From: Opitutales bacterium
Lineage (GTDB): Bacteria; Verrucomicrobiota; Verrucomicrobiia; Opitutales; UBA9783
Length of the DNA: 27,430 nt
Direction: 5' to 3'
Assembly: GCA_017479315.1 (NCBI GenBank)
Contig: JAFVCI010000002.1
Coordinates: 1 to 27,430 of the forward strand
Shown one piece after another: positions 7,374 to 15,169 of this stretch. The notes beneath the pieces were generated by a model that saw nothing but the letters and a program-made list of their open reading frames with translations, did not search any database and was not told where the DNA came from. How positions within the stretch are numbered: position 1 is the stretch's first letter; each line of letters begins with the position of its first letter. A program made the position numbers and the translations under genes.

Positions 7374-8153
7374 ATGCCGGACACGAGCCCTTTCATCTAC
7401 GATTCCGCCGGGATCATGATCCTGCTCGTAACGTTGGCACTCGTGCCGTTCGTTGCGATGATGGTCACGTCCTTCATTAAACTGGTGGTGGTGATGAATT
7501 TGTTGCGCCAGGCAATGGGATTGCAACAGGTTCCGCCGAACATGGTGCTCAACGGCTTGGCGATTGTTTTGACAATTTACATCATGGCACCGACGTTGCA
7601 GGAAAGCATTCAACGCGTTACCGAAGCCAATACGGTACTTGAAAATCGGAAAGCGCACCCCGATACCTTCAAACTGCCGCCGTCTATGCAACCGTTCGCA
7701 AAAAAGCAAAGTTCCGATTGGCTTGCCAATTTATTTCCTGCGGCGCAAACGGTTCGAAACAAAGCGGACGAACTCGGGGCGATTTTTAATTACGTCAAAC
7801 AACCGCTGACGGACTTCTTAACCAAACATTCAACCCCGAAACACAACGCGTTTTTCAAGTCCATCGCCAAGAAATTATGGCCGAAAGCCTATTTGGAAGA
7901 TTTGGACGATTCAAGCTTATTGCTTATCGTTCCGTCGTTCGTTTTGTCCGAACTAACCGCGGCATTTGAAATCGGATTTCTGATTTATTTGCCGTTTATC
8001 GTCATCGATTTGGTGGTTTCGAACGTTCTGCTCGCCATGGGCATGATGATGGTCTCGCCGATGACCATTTCGCTGCCGTTCAAACTGATGCTGTTCGTAC
8101 TCGTCAACGGCTGGGATAAAATCGTCGAAGCGTTGGCGTTGACGTACCGATGA
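7374..8153 (+). CDS. sctR: T3SS export gate protein SctR (YscR/FliP family)
   Basis: A 259-residue polytopic inner-membrane protein; five copies with SctS and SctT form the export gate pore. The N-terminal helix pair includes VTSFIKLVVVMNLLRQAMG, then the family stretch GLQQVPPNMVLNGLAIVLT. The C-terminal part has VPSFVLSELTAAFEIGFLI, LPFIVIDLVVSNVLLAMGMM and the conserved VSPMTISLPFKLMLFVLVNG. Between them lies a polar region of about 85 residues. The start is the ATG at 7374, because TGA at 7344-7346 closes the frame upstream; there is no clear ribosome site. This is the last recognisable T3SS gene in the window; sctS does not follow. Confidence 0.96.
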   Translation: MPDTSPFIYDSAGIMILLVTLALVPFVAMMVTSFIKLVVVMNLLRQAMGLQQVPPNMVLNGLAIVLTIYIMAPTLQESIQRVTEANTVLENRKAHPDTFKLPPSMQPFAKKQSSDWLANLFPAAQTVRNKADELGAIFNYVKQPLTDFLTKHSTPKHNAFFKSIAKKLWPKAYLEDLDDSSLLLIVPSFVLSELTAAFEIGFLIYLPFIVIDLVVSNVLLAMGMMMVSPMTISLPFKLMLFVLVNGWDKIVEALALTYR

Positions 8154-8284
8154 CATTCGTCGGATGTTAAGAAATAGATTGCGAACTTTTATTCAACAAA
8201 ATCCGACTGACTCAAATTTTCCGCGCTAAAAACACTTGACATATTGCTTTATGATCATCCCGATGATTTTGAGGGAGAAATGCC

Positions 8285-8524
8285 ATGAAGGGTAAATGTT
8301 TCGTATTAGGGATTGTGACAGCGGTTGTTGGAAAGTCGATTTGCTTTGCGGATTATGTTGCGGAGCAAATTGTTCATCCGCGAACGGGACAGCAGACGGT
8401 CTTTTGGGGAGATGCCTCAAAAGGGAAGGACGCTTACATCGTCAGTTACGACGAGAAGAGTCAAAAATTTTATCTCGAAAAAATCGAGAAAAACAAACCG
8501 TCCTCGAAAAGCGATTCCGAATAA
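8285..8524 (+). CDS. Small secreted orphan protein
   Basis: A 79-residue protein I do not recognise. Residues 1-22 (MKGKCFVLGIVTAVVGKSIC) look like a Sec signal peptide, with likely cleavage after FA in CFADY. The mature part is about 56 residues, starts YVAEQIVHPRTGQQTVFWGD and ends in a Lys/Glu/Ser-rich tail. A purine-rich GAGGGAGAA lies 5-13 nt before the ATG at 8285, which supports translation. It sits alone, 131 bp after sctR, at the place where sctS would be expected in many clusters, but it is not SctS, which has two membrane helices. No function can be assigned. Confidence 0.6.
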   Translation: MKGKCFVLGIVTAVVGKSICFADYVAEQIVHPRTGQQTVFWGDASKGKDAYIVSYDEKSQKFYLEKIEKNKPSSKSDSE

Positions 8525-8860
8525 CCCGACAACATCTCGGTTCGGTTGAACTCAACGCAACGGTCTGCGCACCGTTTGGGTGTTGTTGGATGGGCAAGTC
8601 TGCTCAAACAAGGCGACAGTCGGTTTTTGACGATGTTCCGTAGGCGTTCTCGTCCTCATCGTTAGTTACGGTGAGAGGGTGTGCGTCTGCCTCGCCGGAA
8701 GGGGAAGGATAGCCTCTTTGTCGAGGATGAAGATAAAGAAAGTTGCCGTGTTTCAGCTCAAACGAGCACAATACGGCGGTTGTGTGTCTCGCAAAACCGA
8801 TATTTCGCAAGTCTGCGGTATCGGGGTGTTGGGACACGCCGTTGTTTTATAGTAACAGAA

Positions 8861-8895
8861 CGATAAACCCGGATGCCGTTCGGATTGGTTTATCG
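8861..8895 (+). other. Perfect 9-bp inverted repeat (RNA hairpin candidate)
   Basis: CGATAAACC (8861-8869) is the exact reverse complement of GGTTTATCG (8887-8895), with 17 bases between them. No T-run follows, so it is not a terminator by itself. It ends 26 bp before the terminator at 8922. Confidence 0.6.
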
Positions 8896-8921
8896 GCAGA
8901 AATTTATCCGAAGCAGGTGTT

Positions 8922-8958
8922 TTCGGTCGGTTTTTGTGTTTTTTCCGACTGAATTTTT
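8922..8958 (+). terminator. Rho-independent terminator
   Basis: TTCGGTCGG (8922-8930) pairs with CCGACTGAA (8945-8953), nine pairs including one G-U, around a 14-base loop. TTTTT (8954-8958) follows on the + strand. It closes the transcript that includes the small secreted gene and separates it from the DoxX-tig-clp block. Confidence 0.72.
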
Positions 8959-9020
8959 GGTACGTCGCGGCGGATTTTGATTGTATTTTTACGAAAAGCG
9001 GTTTTAAATCGGGCAAACAG

Positions 9021-9431
9021 GTGGCAACTCCTAAGATAGGTCAGTGGTTTGAAAAGCAGGACTTCGGTCTGTTGCTGTTTCGCGTGCTTTTCGGGATCTG
9101 CCTAACGGTACACGGTGTGTGTTCGTTACGTAGCGGAGTGGCGTTAAAACACCTCGGCGAGGCGGCAACTGCCGTCGGTCTGCCGTTTTCGAGTGTATTT
9201 TGGGGCATTGTCGCTGCACTTTTGCTGATCGCCTGCGGAATTTTTACCATCCTGGGCTTTTATTTTCGATGCGCCATGGCAACCGTTCTGGTCATGGGAC
9301 TCATCGGCGCATGGCAACGGATGTCGCTCGCGTTCTTTTTTGTCTCGCCATACGCGCCTTCGGCGTTGATGATGTTCATCGGTCTGACGTTTCTGTTCAT
9401 CGGTTCGGGGCGTTTTGGCGTAAAAAAATAG
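9021..9431 (+). CDS. DoxX-family integral membrane protein
   Basis: A small inner-membrane protein of about 136 residues with four predicted membrane helices: LLLFRVLFGICLTVHGV, VFWGIVAALLLIACGIFTIL, a third around CAMATVLVMGLIGAW and a last around ALMMFIGLTFLFIGSGRFG. The G-x-R-x2-FG-x3-L-x2-HG pattern of helix 1 and the overall layout match the DoxX/YphA group, whose biochemical role is poorly defined (linked to redox or thiol stress in some species). The frame is open further upstream to 8934, but that would run over the terminator, so GTG at 9021 is the likely start; its ribosome site is weak. It is 18 bp from tig and probably shares a transcript with it. Confidence 0.68.
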   Translation: MATPKIGQWFEKQDFGLLLFRVLFGICLTVHGVCSLRSGVALKHLGEAATAVGLPFSSVFWGIVAALLLIACGIFTILGFYFRCAMATVLVMGLIGAWQRMSLAFFFVSPYAPSALMMFIGLTFLFIGSGRFGVKK

Positions 9432-9449
9432 GTAAGAAAGGATGATTTT

Positions 9450-10778
9450 GTGAAAATTCATAGTGAACCCGTCAGTTCGGTGGTACAAAAGGCAAGCGTT
9501 ACGTTTGATGCGAAGGAGTGCGAAGGGGCACAATTATCGGTGTTAAAGCGGTTGCAGGCAACGGCGACGCTTCCGGGATTTCGAAAAGGGAAAGTGCCGT
9601 TTGAGCTTTTAAAACAACGTCTCGGCGACGGTCTGGAAGCGGAAATACGTCAGGAACTGTTGCAGCGGGCGTTGCGTCAAATCAGAGACGAACAACCGTC
9701 GTTGAAAATTGTGTCCGTCACAAAGGCGGATGTTTCCGACAAGGATAAAGGGCGGTTGTTGGAAACGGAATTTGAAGTCGCACCGCAGTTGACGTTGCCC
9801 GATTACAAAAACTTTCCGCTGGAACCGATGAACATCGTTGTTTCGGAGGAAGAAAAAACCGCCTTCATTGATCGCCTGCGGAAGCAACACGCGACGTACG
9901 AAACGGTGGAGCGCGCGGTACAATCGAAGGATTACGTAAAGCTTTCCTACGAAGGCACCGTCGACGGCAACCCTATTCAAAGTTACGGAAACGTACCGTC
10001 ATTGTGGGGAAAGCAGACAGGCACTTGGGAGGAGGCGGATGCGAAGGACGGTTTCGGTATTCCCGAGATTGTTTCGGGACTGGTCGGTTTGAAAGCCGGC
10101 GACGAAAAGGATATTGCGGTGCATTTCCCCGAAGATTTTGCGGTTGAAGCGTTGCGAAAAAAGGAAGGTACCTATCACGTATCCGTTCTGGAGGTGCGAG
10201 AAGTCAAACTGCCGCCGTTGGATGAAGAGCTGTTTAAAAAGTTGCAGGTTAAAGATGCGGAACAGCTGACGTCTTTCGCCGAAGCAAGCATTCGCCGACA
10301 GAAAGAATACGAATACGCTTCCGAACAAAAGCAGCGCATTGCGGATTTCCTCATTCAGTCGGTCACAAGCGATCTGCCGCCGACATGGATTAAAAACACG
10401 ACCAACAAAGTTTTGCGGGAAATGGTGAATTTGTTTTCGGCGCACGGCGTCAAAAGCGAAGAGATGGAGGCGCAGAAGGAAGATTTGCACGAAAAGGCGC
10501 GAACGATTGCCATTGATCGCGTAAAGTTGAACCTTTGCTTCGAGAAAATTTTCGAAGAAGAAAAATTAAAGCTGGAAAGTCACGATTTTGATCCGATTAT
10601 TCTGCAGGAATCCCGCAGTTTGCGCATTCCGCCGAAGCAGTTGGTTCAAAAGATCCAACAGGACGAAGCCCTGCGCGAAGATATTCGCATGAAGGCGTTT
10701 CAGGCGAAGATGATTAATTGGCTCTTTGTTTTATTGTTCCGAAAGGCGCACCCGAACACCGAAACTTCCGCTTCATAA
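9450..10778 (+). CDS. tig: Trigger factor, ribosome-bound chaperone and prolyl isomerase
   Basis: A 442-residue trigger factor that binds at the ribosome exit tunnel and shields nascent chains. The N-terminal domain has the ribosome-docking signature GFRKGKVP at residues 43-50. The FKBP-like peptidyl-prolyl isomerase domain spans about 160-250 (VKLSYEGTVDGNPI, then AGDEKDIAVHFPEDF), and the helical SurA-like arms follow. The start is GTG at 9450, 8 nt after AGAAAGGA (9434-9441). The domain order and length are normal for the family. It is followed by clpP and clpX, the classic tig-clpP-clpX arrangement, which supports the call. Confidence 0.95.
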   Translation: MKIHSEPVSSVVQKASVTFDAKECEGAQLSVLKRLQATATLPGFRKGKVPFELLKQRLGDGLEAEIRQELLQRALRQIRDEQPSLKIVSVTKADVSDKDKGRLLETEFEVAPQLTLPDYKNFPLEPMNIVVSEEEKTAFIDRLRKQHATYETVERAVQSKDYVKLSYEGTVDGNPIQSYGNVPSLWGKQTGTWEEADAKDGFGIPEIVSGLVGLKAGDEKDIAVHFPEDFAVEALRKKEGTYHVSVLEVREVKLPPLDEELFKKLQVKDAEQLTSFAEASIRRQKEYEYASEQKQRIADFLIQSVTSDLPPTWIKNTTNKVLREMVNLFSAHGVKSEEMEAQKEDLHEKARTIAIDRVKLNLCFEKIFEEEKLKLESHDFDPIILQESRSLRIPPKQLVQKIQQDEALREDIRMKAFQAKMINWLFVLLFRKAHPNTETSAS

Positions 10779-10783
10779 TTGTT

Positions 10784-11398
10784 ATGCCCTACCTTCCCCT
10801 TCCTTATGTCTACGAGCGCGACGGTCGCGGCGAACGTTCGTGGGATATTTACAGTCGGTTACTGAAAGACCGCATTGTCTTTATCGGCACGCCCATCGAT
10901 GATTTTGTCGCCAATTCCGTCATTGCCCAGTTGCTGTTTTTGCAAATGGAAGACGGCAAAAAGGACATTCATTTGTACATCAACTGCCCGGTCGGAAGCG
11001 TGACGGCGGGCATGGCGATCTACGACACCATGAACTTCCTGCATTGCGACATTGTCACCTACTGCATCGGTCAGGCGGCGAGCATGGCAACGGTGTTGCT
11101 TGCGGCGGGAACGCCGGGGAAACGTTATGCACTCCCGAACAGTCGCGTCATGATCCATCAGCCGTCGGGCGGCGCAACGGGACAGGCGTCGGACATTTCG
11201 ATCGCCGCGAAGGAAATTCTCCGCTGGCGCGCCACGCTCAACGGCGTTCTTGCCAAACACAGCAGGCAACCGATCGAGCGCATTGAAAAGGATTCTGACC
11301 GCGATTTTTTCCTCACCGCCGAGGAAGCGCGCGCCTACGGTCTCATCGATCGCGTGATCGTCAATAACCCGCAGAAAACGGAAACCGCAAGCTCCTGA
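10784..11398 (+). CDS. clpP: ATP-dependent Clp protease proteolytic subunit ClpP
   Basis: A 204-residue serine peptidase that forms the two-ring barrel fed by ClpX. The triad is visible: Ser100 in GQAASMATVLLAAG, His125 in MIHQP and Asp174 in SDRDFF, with the usual 49-residue His-Asp spacing. The N-terminal YVYERDGRGERSWDIYSRLL is the axial-loop region typical of ClpP. The ATG at 10784 was chosen because the protein then begins right at this conserved part; the longer in-frame start at 10718 lies inside tig and adds an unrelated stretch. The stop TGA shares a base with the clpX ATG (TGATG), so the two are translationally coupled. Confidence 0.96.
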   Translation: MPYLPLPYVYERDGRGERSWDIYSRLLKDRIVFIGTPIDDFVANSVIAQLLFLQMEDGKKDIHLYINCPVGSVTAGMAIYDTMNFLHCDIVTYCIGQAASMATVLLAAGTPGKRYALPNSRVMIHQPSGGATGQASDISIAAKEILRWRATLNGVLAKHSRQPIERIEKDSDRDFFLTAEEARAYGLIDRVIVNNPQKTETASS

Positions 11399-12732
11399 TG
11401 GCAAAAGACGCAACGCATTGTTCTTTTTGCGGTCGTTCGGCGGATCAGGTCGAAAAGTTGATTTCTTCCCCCGACGGAAAAACGGGCATCTGCGACGAAT
11501 GCATCGATGTTTGTTGCGATATGCTCGACAAAGAGGAAGAAGAGGCGGAAGAGGTTTATTACGAAGGCGAAGAGGAGGAGCCGTCGTTTTCGAAGTCCAA
11601 AAAACAAAAAAAGCCGCTTCCGAAGCTGAAAATTCTATCGCCCAAAACCGTCAAAGGCGTCTTGGATGACTATATTATCGGGCAGGAGCACGCCAAAAAG
11701 ACTCTGGCGGTGGCGGTTTATAACCACTACAAGCGTCTGGTAACGCAAAAAGGACTGACGACCTTTGAAATCGAAGACGGTCTGCAACTGACGGATACGG
11801 TTCCGGAAGCTCTGAAAAACGTCGAAATCGAGAAAAGCAACATTCTGTTTGTCGGTCCGACGGGAAGCGGAAAAACGCTGTTGGCACGCACCTTGGCACG
11901 TACGTTAAATGTACCATTCGCGATTGCCGACGCGACGACGCTCACCGAAGCCGGCTATGTCGGCGAGGACGTCGAAAATATCGTTCTGCGGCTGTTGCAG
12001 GCAGCGGATTATAATGTGGAGCGCGCCGAAACGGGCATCATCTACGTGGATGAAATCGACAAAATCGGTCGCAAAACCAACAACGTTTCCATCAGCCGCG
12101 ACGTTTCCGGCGAAGGCGTACAACAGGCGTTGCTGAAAATCCTGGAAGGCACCGAGTGCAATGTTCCGCGCCGAGGCGGTCGCAAACACCCGGAGCAGGA
12201 ATACGTTCGCGTCAATACCTCCAACATTCTTTTTATCTGCGGCGGTGCGTTCGTCGGTCTCAACAAAATCATTGCCGAGCGCATGGGGCGCAACATCGTC
12301 GGTTTTGAACACAACGACACCAAAATCGACGAAGCGGAGGCGGCGTTCATCGAGCAAAACGTACAAGCCGAGGATTTAATCCAATTCGGCATGATTCCCG
12401 AGTTCGTCGGACGCCTGCCGGTCATTTCGGTGTTACGCGAGCTGACGGCGGAAGATTTAACCTTTATTTTAAAACAAACGAAAAACGCACTTCTGTTGCA
12501 GTACGAAAAACTGTTCGCGATGGAAAACGTTCAGCTCGTCATCGACGACGCGGCGGTAAAGGCGATCGTTCAACAGGCACTGGAGCTCAAAACGGGTGCC
12601 CGCGCATTGCGTTCCATCATCGAACGCCTGATGCTGGATGCCTTTTTTGCGGTTTCCGAAAACAAAACCCTTCGCACGGTACGCATTACCGAGGAAACGG
12701 TTTTGAAGCATACGGCTCCGATTTTATCGTGA
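11398..12732 (+). CDS. clpX: ClpX, AAA+ unfoldase of the ClpXP protease
   Basis: A 444-residue unfoldase. The N-terminal zinc-binding domain has C8-x2-C11 and C32-x2-C35 (HCSFCG and ICDEC). A strongly acidic linker follows (EEEEAEEVYYEGEEEE, about residues 45-60). The AAA+ core has Walker A GPTGSGKT at 153-160, the GYVGEDVE pore loop, Walker B VDEID with D218/E219, the RKH loop in RRGGRKHPEQ and EFVGRLPVIS. The ClpP-docking tripeptide reads VGF (in NIVGFEHND) in place of the common IGF. It overlaps clpP at the 5' end and rsmE at the 3' end (GTGA). The acidic linker is slightly longer than in textbook ClpX. Confidence 0.97.
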   Translation: MAKDATHCSFCGRSADQVEKLISSPDGKTGICDECIDVCCDMLDKEEEEAEEVYYEGEEEEPSFSKSKKQKKPLPKLKILSPKTVKGVLDDYIIGQEHAKKTLAVAVYNHYKRLVTQKGLTTFEIEDGLQLTDTVPEALKNVEIEKSNILFVGPTGSGKTLLARTLARTLNVPFAIADATTLTEAGYVGEDVENIVLRLLQAADYNVERAETGIIYVDEIDKIGRKTNNVSISRDVSGEGVQQALLKILEGTECNVPRRGGRKHPEQEYVRVNTSNILFICGGAFVGLNKIIAERMGRNIVGFEHNDTKIDEAEAAFIEQNVQAEDLIQFGMIPEFVGRLPVISVLRELTAEDLTFILKQTKNALLLQYEKLFAMENVQLVIDDAAVKAIVQQALELKTGARALRSIIERLMLDAFFAVSENKTLRTVRITEETVLKHTAPILS

Positions 12733-13508
12733 AGCACGCACGGCAACAACCGTGGGTGTACGTTGAGGAACTGCGAAGTGTTGCCTCCGTTCTGCCGTTA
12801 CCGACCGACGAAGCGCAACATGTCGTTCGGGTGTTGCGTTGCCGCTCGGGGGATAAAATTACGGCTTTTGACGGTTTCGGACACACGCGCGGGGGGCATT
12901 TGAAAATTGAAAAGAAAGACGTCTCCCTGCATTTTACGGAACCGTTGCAACCAACTCCCCAACCGACGCGACAATTCCAACTGTTATTGTGCCTCCCCAA
13001 TCACGTCGCAACGTTTGAGGAGATCTTGCGCAAAACGTGCGAACTCGGCATTCAAAGCATTCGACCACTGTTTTCGGAACGCACGGAACGTCTTCACTGG
13101 TCGCCCGATGTTTGGGAACAGCGATCGGAACGTTGGCGCCGAATTCTCATCGAAGCCTGTAAACAGGCAAAAAATTGCTTTCTCCCGCAACTTCACGCAC
13201 CTTTTTCTCTGAAGGAATTACAGACATTGCCCTTGGGATACTGTATTCACGGCTCGCTCGATACCGCTTCGTCGCCGCTGCCATCCTCCACACAAAATAC
13301 ATCACTTTTTGAAACATTCTCCCCTGCCCCGTCGGAAACACTCTTTTCGTGTCTCATCGGACCCGAAGGCGGCTTTTCGGATACTGAAGAAGCATTTTTG
13401 TCAAAAATCTCCCGCGGTATTCATTTACCGACCTGCGTTTTAAGAACCGAAACTGCCGTGGTGAGTTTGGTGGCGGTTTTGAAGGTTTGGGGCGGGAATG
13501 TGCGGTAA
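12729..13508 (+). CDS. rsmE: 16S rRNA m3U1498 methyltransferase RsmE
   Basis: A 259-residue SPOUT-type methyltransferase that uses S-adenosylmethionine to methylate N3 of U1498 in 16S rRNA. The N-terminal PUA-like domain (HVVRVLRCRSGDKITAFDG) is followed by a trefoil-knot domain with KTCELGIQSIRPLFSERTER, the ACKQAKNCFLPQL segment, LIGPEGGFSDTE near residues 210-221 and VLRTETAVVSLVAVL at the end. These are the diagnostic RsmE motifs. A loop of about 25 residues rich in Ser/Thr/Pro (around residues 178-203) looks like a lineage insertion. The start is GTG at 12729, overlapping the clpX stop. It is the last gene of the tig-clp block. Confidence 0.92.
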   Translation: MKHARQQPWVYVEELRSVASVLPLPTDEAQHVVRVLRCRSGDKITAFDGFGHTRGGHLKIEKKDVSLHFTEPLQPTPQPTRQFQLLLCLPNHVATFEEILRKTCELGIQSIRPLFSERTERLHWSPDVWEQRSERWRRILIEACKQAKNCFLPQLHAPFSLKELQTLPLGYCIHGSLDTASSPLPSSTQNTSLFETFSPAPSETLFSCLIGPEGGFSDTEEAFLSKISRGIHLPTCVLRTETAVVSLVAVLKVWGGNVR

Positions 13509-13510
13509 AA

Positions 13511-13539
13511 TTGTTTCCCTGCAACTTTTTCAGTATATT
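13511..13539 (+). promoter_or_regulatory. Candidate sigma-70-type promoter for the AT-rich secreted orphan
   Basis: TTGTTT (13511-13516) and TATATT (13534-13539) are 17 bp apart, 80 bp upstream of the ATG at 13620. The -10 box matches the consensus at five of six positions and the -35 box at three. This is a sequence match only. Confidence 0.35.
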
Positions 13540-13619
13540 TTATTCGCTTTTTTGAAAAAACTTCCTGAATTTTTAAGAAAATACTTGCAAAACTCAAAAC
13601 TGCTCTTAAGGATAAAGCC

Positions 13620-14861
13620 ATGAGAACGGAATTAAAATCTCTCTTAAGATCGTGCGCCTTTTCGGCAGCTGTCTTACTTACAGGAGCCTCGGCGCGCGCG
13701 GATGAGTACCTATTGGCAGTCGTTCCTGTAGAAAACGACAAAGATCAATTTCAAATTCGTTGCATGAATATCGATAAACGTCAAACAGATGCGCTGTCTG
13801 TCACTCAAAACCTATGCGAAAAGCGGGTTTCTTTGGGAACATCCTCACACGAGGTTATGGTCAATTTAAATACACCCGAAGACCATACAAGTTTCAGTTT
13901 TGAGATTGGTTCCTTCAAATTTTGTTACACATTCAGTTCCTATGGCGGTGTTATCGAAATTACGGGCGGGGATGAGAGGGATTCTTTGCAGATACAAAAC
14001 CAGGTGGACAATCAGACTTTTAAAATTGACACAATTAAAGCAAACATGCTCTCGATTAAGAGAGGCAGCTATAAGACGGAAGTAATCAGGATGCGTAATT
14101 GTAATGCCAATACGGTTTTGCTTACGGATTACGATGTGTGTAATAGAACAGGGATACCGCTTTTGCAAACGAGCGGGGAAAATTACATACACAATCTGAT
14201 TTTGAATGGTGCTCATATCTCGAATGATGGCACGATGAAAGTGGATGGCATTTTTTGTAATACTAATGGTTCGATTACGGGTTGCTTTCCCGCAATTCTC
14301 CCGGAGACGAGCCATTCGCAAAATGCTTTTATTCTCCGTGATAAAGATTTAATAAATAATGGTTCCGCTCTGAAGGAAGTTGACTCGACATCCAAAAGTT
14401 GTACTTTCTTTAGCGACATTTCCGACCCTCGCGTTAAACGTAATGACTCATGTTATGAACTGCCTGAGGAAGGTTGTTACAGGTTTATACTTTTGGGCAA
14501 TTTTAAGTGTAGTAAAGAGAGATGTGGATATGCCCTTTTGAGGGAGCAGGATTTCCATCCGGTAGCGCACTTATCAGAAGTTTTCGGAACATATTTGAGT
14601 GCTTTTGAGCCGCCGGTAAGCGAGAAGTATACAAGAGAGGCACTTGTAAGTCTCTTCAAAAACGTAAAATCCGTGAACTTACAGATAGGGAAGCAGGATT
14701 TGAACCATACTTTTTATCAACCATGTGAATTGAAATGTGCTTCCATGGGACATGCGCTTGTTATTATACATGAAGATGATTTGCACCAAGAACCACACCA
14801 AGAAGAAAGCTCCCCTTTTTTCCCAAATGAAATAAAGAACGGACTTATACATCAGCGTTGA
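13620..14861 (+). CDS. Cysteine-rich secreted orphan protein, AT-rich
   Basis: A 413-residue protein I do not recognise. A Sec signal peptide is clear: MRTELKSLLRSCAFSAAVLL, then a TGASARA cleavage site before DEY. The mature part has 14 cysteines, an even number, suggesting disulphide bonds outside the cytoplasm, and looks beta-rich with many Asn, Ser and Thr. The C-terminus is polar with His/Glu repeats (HQEPHQEESS). The DNA is visibly more AT-rich and uses AT-ending codons more than the flanking housekeeping genes, which suggests transfer or relaxed selection. AAGGATAAAG precedes the ATG and a promoter and a terminator candidate flank it, so it is probably monocistronic. An exported host-interaction or surface protein is a guess. 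Confidence 0.68.
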   Translation: MRTELKSLLRSCAFSAAVLLTGASARADEYLLAVVPVENDKDQFQIRCMNIDKRQTDALSVTQNLCEKRVSLGTSSHEVMVNLNTPEDHTSFSFEIGSFKFCYTFSSYGGVIEITGGDERDSLQIQNQVDNQTFKIDTIKANMLSIKRGSYKTEVIRMRNCNANTVLLTDYDVCNRTGIPLLQTSGENYIHNLILNGAHISNDGTMKVDGIFCNTNGSITGCFPAILPETSHSQNAFILRDKDLINNGSALKEVDSTSKSCTFFSDISDPRVKRNDSCYELPEEGCYRFILLGNFKCSKERCGYALLREQDFHPVAHLSEVFGTYLSAFEPPVSEKYTREALVSLFKNVKSVNLQIGKQDLNHTFYQPCELKCASMGHALVIIHEDDLHQEPHQEESSPFFPNEIKNGLIHQR

Positions 14862-15169
14862 AATCTTGCAACGATTTATATCGCATACTACGCGAGAATG
14901 CTCCTCACGGAAGAGGCGATTTTGGGTTGTTGCATTGAAAAGTTTTTAAAGTACGCCGTTGCGGTGAAGCACAGTGCTTTCTTTTAAAAGATACTTTTTT
15001 ACCCCACCGAACCGAAGTCCATCAAAACACAAAAACCTTTGAGCCGCTGAAACCGGAGAAAAAACCAAGGACTACGCACTAACAGACGTGAATTGTGTAA
15101 AAAAACGCAAAAAAACACACGCACGGTAAAAAACAACCGCGCCACCCTTACCGGACAACCAACCGCCCC
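14862..15169. other. Intergenic stretch between two convergent genes
   Basis: This holds the 3' flanks of the secreted orphan (+) and rpmG (minus). I see a small terminator-like hairpin at 14966-14985, the palindrome CTTTTAAAAG just after it (14981-14990) and A-rich runs near 15098-15135. No frame here looks coding; the short one at 15093-15275 on the + strand is antisense to rpmG. Confidence 0.55.
14966..14985 (+). terminator. Candidate terminator after the secreted orphan
   Basis: GAAGCA (14966-14971) pairs with TGCTTT (14975-14980) around CAG, followed by CTTTT. The stem has six pairs with one G-U. It lies about 100 bp after the stop of the secreted orphan. Confidence 0.42.

Larger units (their letters stand above)
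8525..9020 (+). other. About 500 bp without a convincing gene; structured
   Basis: Short frames cross this stretch on both strands, but none has a ribosome site, a signal or a recognisable motif. The sequence contains a 9-bp perfect inverted repeat (8861-8895) and a good terminator hairpin (8922-8958). A terminator nearly 400 bp after the last codon of the small secreted gene suggests that transcription continues through here, either as a long 3' untranslated region or as a separate non-coding transcript. I compared it by eye with RNase P RNA, tmRNA, 6S and SRP RNA and found no match. A decayed gene is the other option. Confidence 0.5.

Noticed and set aside
8236..8264. TTGACA as a promoter for the small secreted gene
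   Set aside because: The -35 match is perfect, but no acceptable -10 box lies 16-18 bp downstream; TATGAT is only 8 bp away.
8604..8837. Minus-strand 77-residue frame in the gap after the T3SS operon
   Set aside because: No ribosome site, no recognisable domain, composition like a chance frame.
8525..8958. RNase P RNA, tmRNA, 6S or SRP RNA in the structured gap
   Set aside because: ACAGAA occurs near 8855-8860, but the GAGGAAAGTCC and other conserved RNase P blocks are absent; no tmRNA, 6S or SRP RNA hallmarks are seen.
10718..10783. Longer N-terminus for clpP
   Set aside because: It is inside tig, and the ClpP-like sequence begins right after the ATG at 10784.
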